DNA of 6,464 nucleotides from Collinsella aerofaciens (GTDB lineage: Bacteria > Actinomycetota > Coriobacteriia > Coriobacteriales > Coriobacteriaceae), in assembly GCA_021641225.1 (NCBI GenBank), contig JAJWXI010000083.1, forward strand, positions 1-6,464, read 5' to 3'. Under the pieces are notes generated by a model. It searched no databases and was not told the DNA's origin. It saw only the letters and a list, made by a program, of their open reading frames with translations. Of this stretch, positions 5,872-6,464 are shown one piece after another (within the stretch, counting starts at the first letter, position 1; each line of letters opens with the position of its first letter). A program made the translations under genes and the position numbers.

Positions 5872-5900
5872 CCCGGCATTCGTCTTGGTAAGCAATTCAT
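5847..5900 (-). CDS. Putative cysteine-containing leader peptide upstream of metY
   Basis: The frame reads MNCLPRRMPGSCLRPSA followed by TGA, 17 residues with two Cys and two Met. Its start has a strong Shine-Dalgarno, AAAGGAG (5915-5909), 8 nt upstream, sharing the 9-mer AAGGAGATC with the metY site. Codons 4-7 (TTA CCA AGA CGA) are A-rich forms little used in the neighbouring genes and follow directly after the first Cys codon. The second Cys codon lies in the 5' arm of the hairpin at 5871-5840. Small Cys-containing leader peptides before sulfur genes are known in other Actinobacteria (mycobacteria, streptomycetes), where low cysteine changes ribosome progress. By analogy this one could sense cysteine for metY. 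Translation is well supported by the ribosome binding site; the regulatory role is inferred and no homologue is recognised. Confidence 0.6.
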   Translation of the reverse strand: MNCLPRRMPGSCLRPSA

Positions 5901-5968
5901 ATGCGGATCTCCTTTCGCATCCCGGTTCCGTGGTCGGCTTAATTACCTACCGCCTTTGTGTGTTTTGA

Positions 5969-5997
5969 ATAGTACGAGCATTGTTTCGCTCGGTCAA
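5969..5997 (-). promoter_or_regulatory. metY promoter
   Basis: TTGACC (5997-5992) and TACTAT (5974-5969) are separated by exactly 17 bp, with five of six matches to each housekeeping consensus hexamer. This is the best promoter in the window. It points toward metY and predicts a start near 5963. Confidence 0.8.
5975..5992. promoter_or_regulatory. Inverted repeat within the metY promoter spacer, candidate operator
   Basis: CGAGC (5975-5979) and GCTCG (5988-5992) form a 5-8-5 dyad filling the space between the -10 and -35 hexamers of the metY promoter and touching the -35. A protein bound here would block RNA polymerase. Which regulator it might be is unknown; the divergent LysR protein is one candidate. 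Confidence 0.4.
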
Positions 5998-6019
5998 TCA
6001 CTTAAAAGCGCTAACCTGT

Positions 6020-6036
6020 TATCGGTTTTATAGATA
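6020..6036 (+). promoter_or_regulatory. LysR-type binding site (TATC-N9-GATA)
   Basis: TATC (6020-6023) and GATA (6033-6036) flank nine bases, giving the classic ATC-N9-GAT, T-N11-A architecture bound by LysR-type regulators. It lies 21 bp before the LysR start and about 23 bp upstream of the metY -35, a position suited to autorepression and to activation of metY. A second short dyad, TAAC-CT-GTTA, overlaps it on the left at about 6012-6021. Confidence 0.5.
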
Positions 6037-6057
6037 GCAATCGAAAGGATGGCGTCG

Positions 6058-6464
6058 ATGACCCTTCAGCAACTTCGTTTTCTGATCGCCGTAGCAGAGT
6101 CCGGCTCAATCAACGCTGCAGCTCAGCGCCTCTATACCGCTCAGTCCAACATCTCAAACGCCGTCAAAAGCCTAGAGCAGGAGCTCCACTTGGAAATCTT
6201 TACGCGCTCCAGCCGCGGCGTCACGCTCACCAACGACGGCACCGAGCTTTTGGGCTATGCGCGCCAGGTCGTAGAGCAGGCCGACATGCTCGAGGCCCGC
6301 TACGAGGACGGCGGCACCCCGCAAGCCCGCCTTGCCATCTCCGCCCAGCACTACGCCTTTTCGGTCGAGGCATTCGTCAACGTGGTCGAGCGCTGCCGCG
6401 ACAGCAAGTTCGATTTCATCATGCGCGAGACCACCACGTCGCAGATCATCGATGACGTCCGCGC
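6058..6464 (+). CDS. LysR-type transcriptional regulator (N-terminal part, cut by window)
   Basis: The visible 135 codons hold the complete winged helix-turn-helix of a LysR-type regulator: MTLQQLRFLIAVAESGSINA at the N-terminus, AAQRLYTAQSNISNAVKSLE as the recognition region (about 21-40), and the wing FTRSSRGVTLTNDG. The linker helix (about 60-83) follows, then the start of the effector-binding domain (AISAQHYAFSVEAFVNVV, 93-110). These proteins are usually about 300 residues, so more than half is missing. The ATG at 6058 is preferred because AAAGGA (6044-6049) is 8 nt away; an in-frame ATG at 6049 overlaps that site. It is divergent from metY, and a LysR box lies between them. This arrangement normally means that the regulator controls both genes, here probably in response to a sulfur metabolite; CysB-like O-acetylserine sensing is possible but not shown. 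Confidence 0.93.
   Translation, partial: MTLQQLRFLIAVAESGSINAAAQRLYTAQSNISNAVKSLEQELHLEIFTRSSRGVTLTNDGTELLGYARQVVEQADMLEARYEDGGTPQARLAISAQHYAFSVEAFVNVVERCRDSKFDFIMRETTTSQIIDDVR

Larger units (their letters stand above)
5786..5963 (-). promoter_or_regulatory. metY 5' leader
   Basis: If transcription starts about 6 nt after the -10 hexamer, metY has a leader of about 177 nt, far longer than translation needs. In order it contains a hairpin whose loop presents AAAGGAG (stem ATGCG/CGCAT, 5920-5901), a 17-codon reading frame (5900-5847), a larger hairpin over the end of that frame (5871-5840), a pyrimidine- and T-rich stretch (about 5832-5812), and the metY ribosome binding site (5797-5792). The pyrimidine-rich stretch is not directly preceded by a stem, so a simple terminator-attenuator is not obvious. 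I could not match it to the SAM-I, SAM-II, SAM-IV, SAH or T-box consensus features that I know. Confidence 0.6.

Noticed and set aside
5786..5963. A SAM riboswitch or T-box in the metY leader
   Set aside because: The conserved cores that I know for SAM-I, SAM-II, SAM-IV, SAH and T-box elements are not visible. The leader is instead explained by a small reading frame and a hairpin. A covariance-model search would settle it.

Overview
The window is high-GC DNA with short intergenic gaps, strong AGGAG-type ribosome binding sites, occasional GTG starts and Leu/Arg/Pro codons that are mostly C- or G-ending. Together with the protein content, this suggests a gut actinobacterium of the Coriobacteriia, and my best guess from general resemblance is a Collinsella-like genome. 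That assignment is an inference, because no rRNA or marker gene is present. I see no tRNA, rRNA, CRISPR array, insertion sequence or integrase, so this is ordinary chromosome. The most interesting part is the control region of the sulfur gene at the right end.

Layout: (1) 1-916, minus strand: an aldo/keto reductase with a C-terminal Fe-S motif, cut by the window edge. (2) 1079-1849, plus: a metal-dependent cyclase/hydrolase of the kynurenine-formamidase (PF04199) superfamily, divergent from the reductase. (3) 1969-2883, plus: a ketopantoate-reductase-family dehydrogenase, separated from the cyclase by a terminator-like hairpin that touches its ribosome binding site. (4) A 15-bp-stem terminator at 2917-2954 lies between this gene and the convergent minus-strand genes. 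(5) 2992-3198, minus: a 68-residue two-helix membrane protein of unknown function. (6) 3386-4162, minus: a secreted protein with a coiled coil, a Tyr/Gly/Ser-rich linker and a compact C-terminal domain. (7) 4475-5785, minus: O-acetylhomoserine sulfhydrylase (MetY), ending in a strong terminator at 4374-4414. (8) 6058-6464, plus: the N-terminal part of a LysR-type regulator, divergent from metY.

The metY/LysR intergenic region is densely organised. On the minus strand there is a near-consensus promoter (TTGACC-17-TACTAT) with an inverted repeat between its two hexamers. It is followed by a leader of about 177 nt carrying a well-supported 17-codon reading frame (MNCLPRRMPGSCLRPSA, two Cys) with its own Shine-Dalgarno sequence, then a hairpin overlapping the end of that frame, then the metY ribosome binding site. 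A classic LysR box (ATC-N9-GAT) lies just before the LysR start. The simplest reading is two-layer control of sulfide assimilation into homocysteine: a LysR-type activator or repressor at the promoter, and a cysteine-sensing leader peptide in the mRNA. The second layer is a hypothesis.

The other genes do not form an obvious pathway together. Each is flanked by its own terminator or divergent promoter region and probably forms its own transcription unit.
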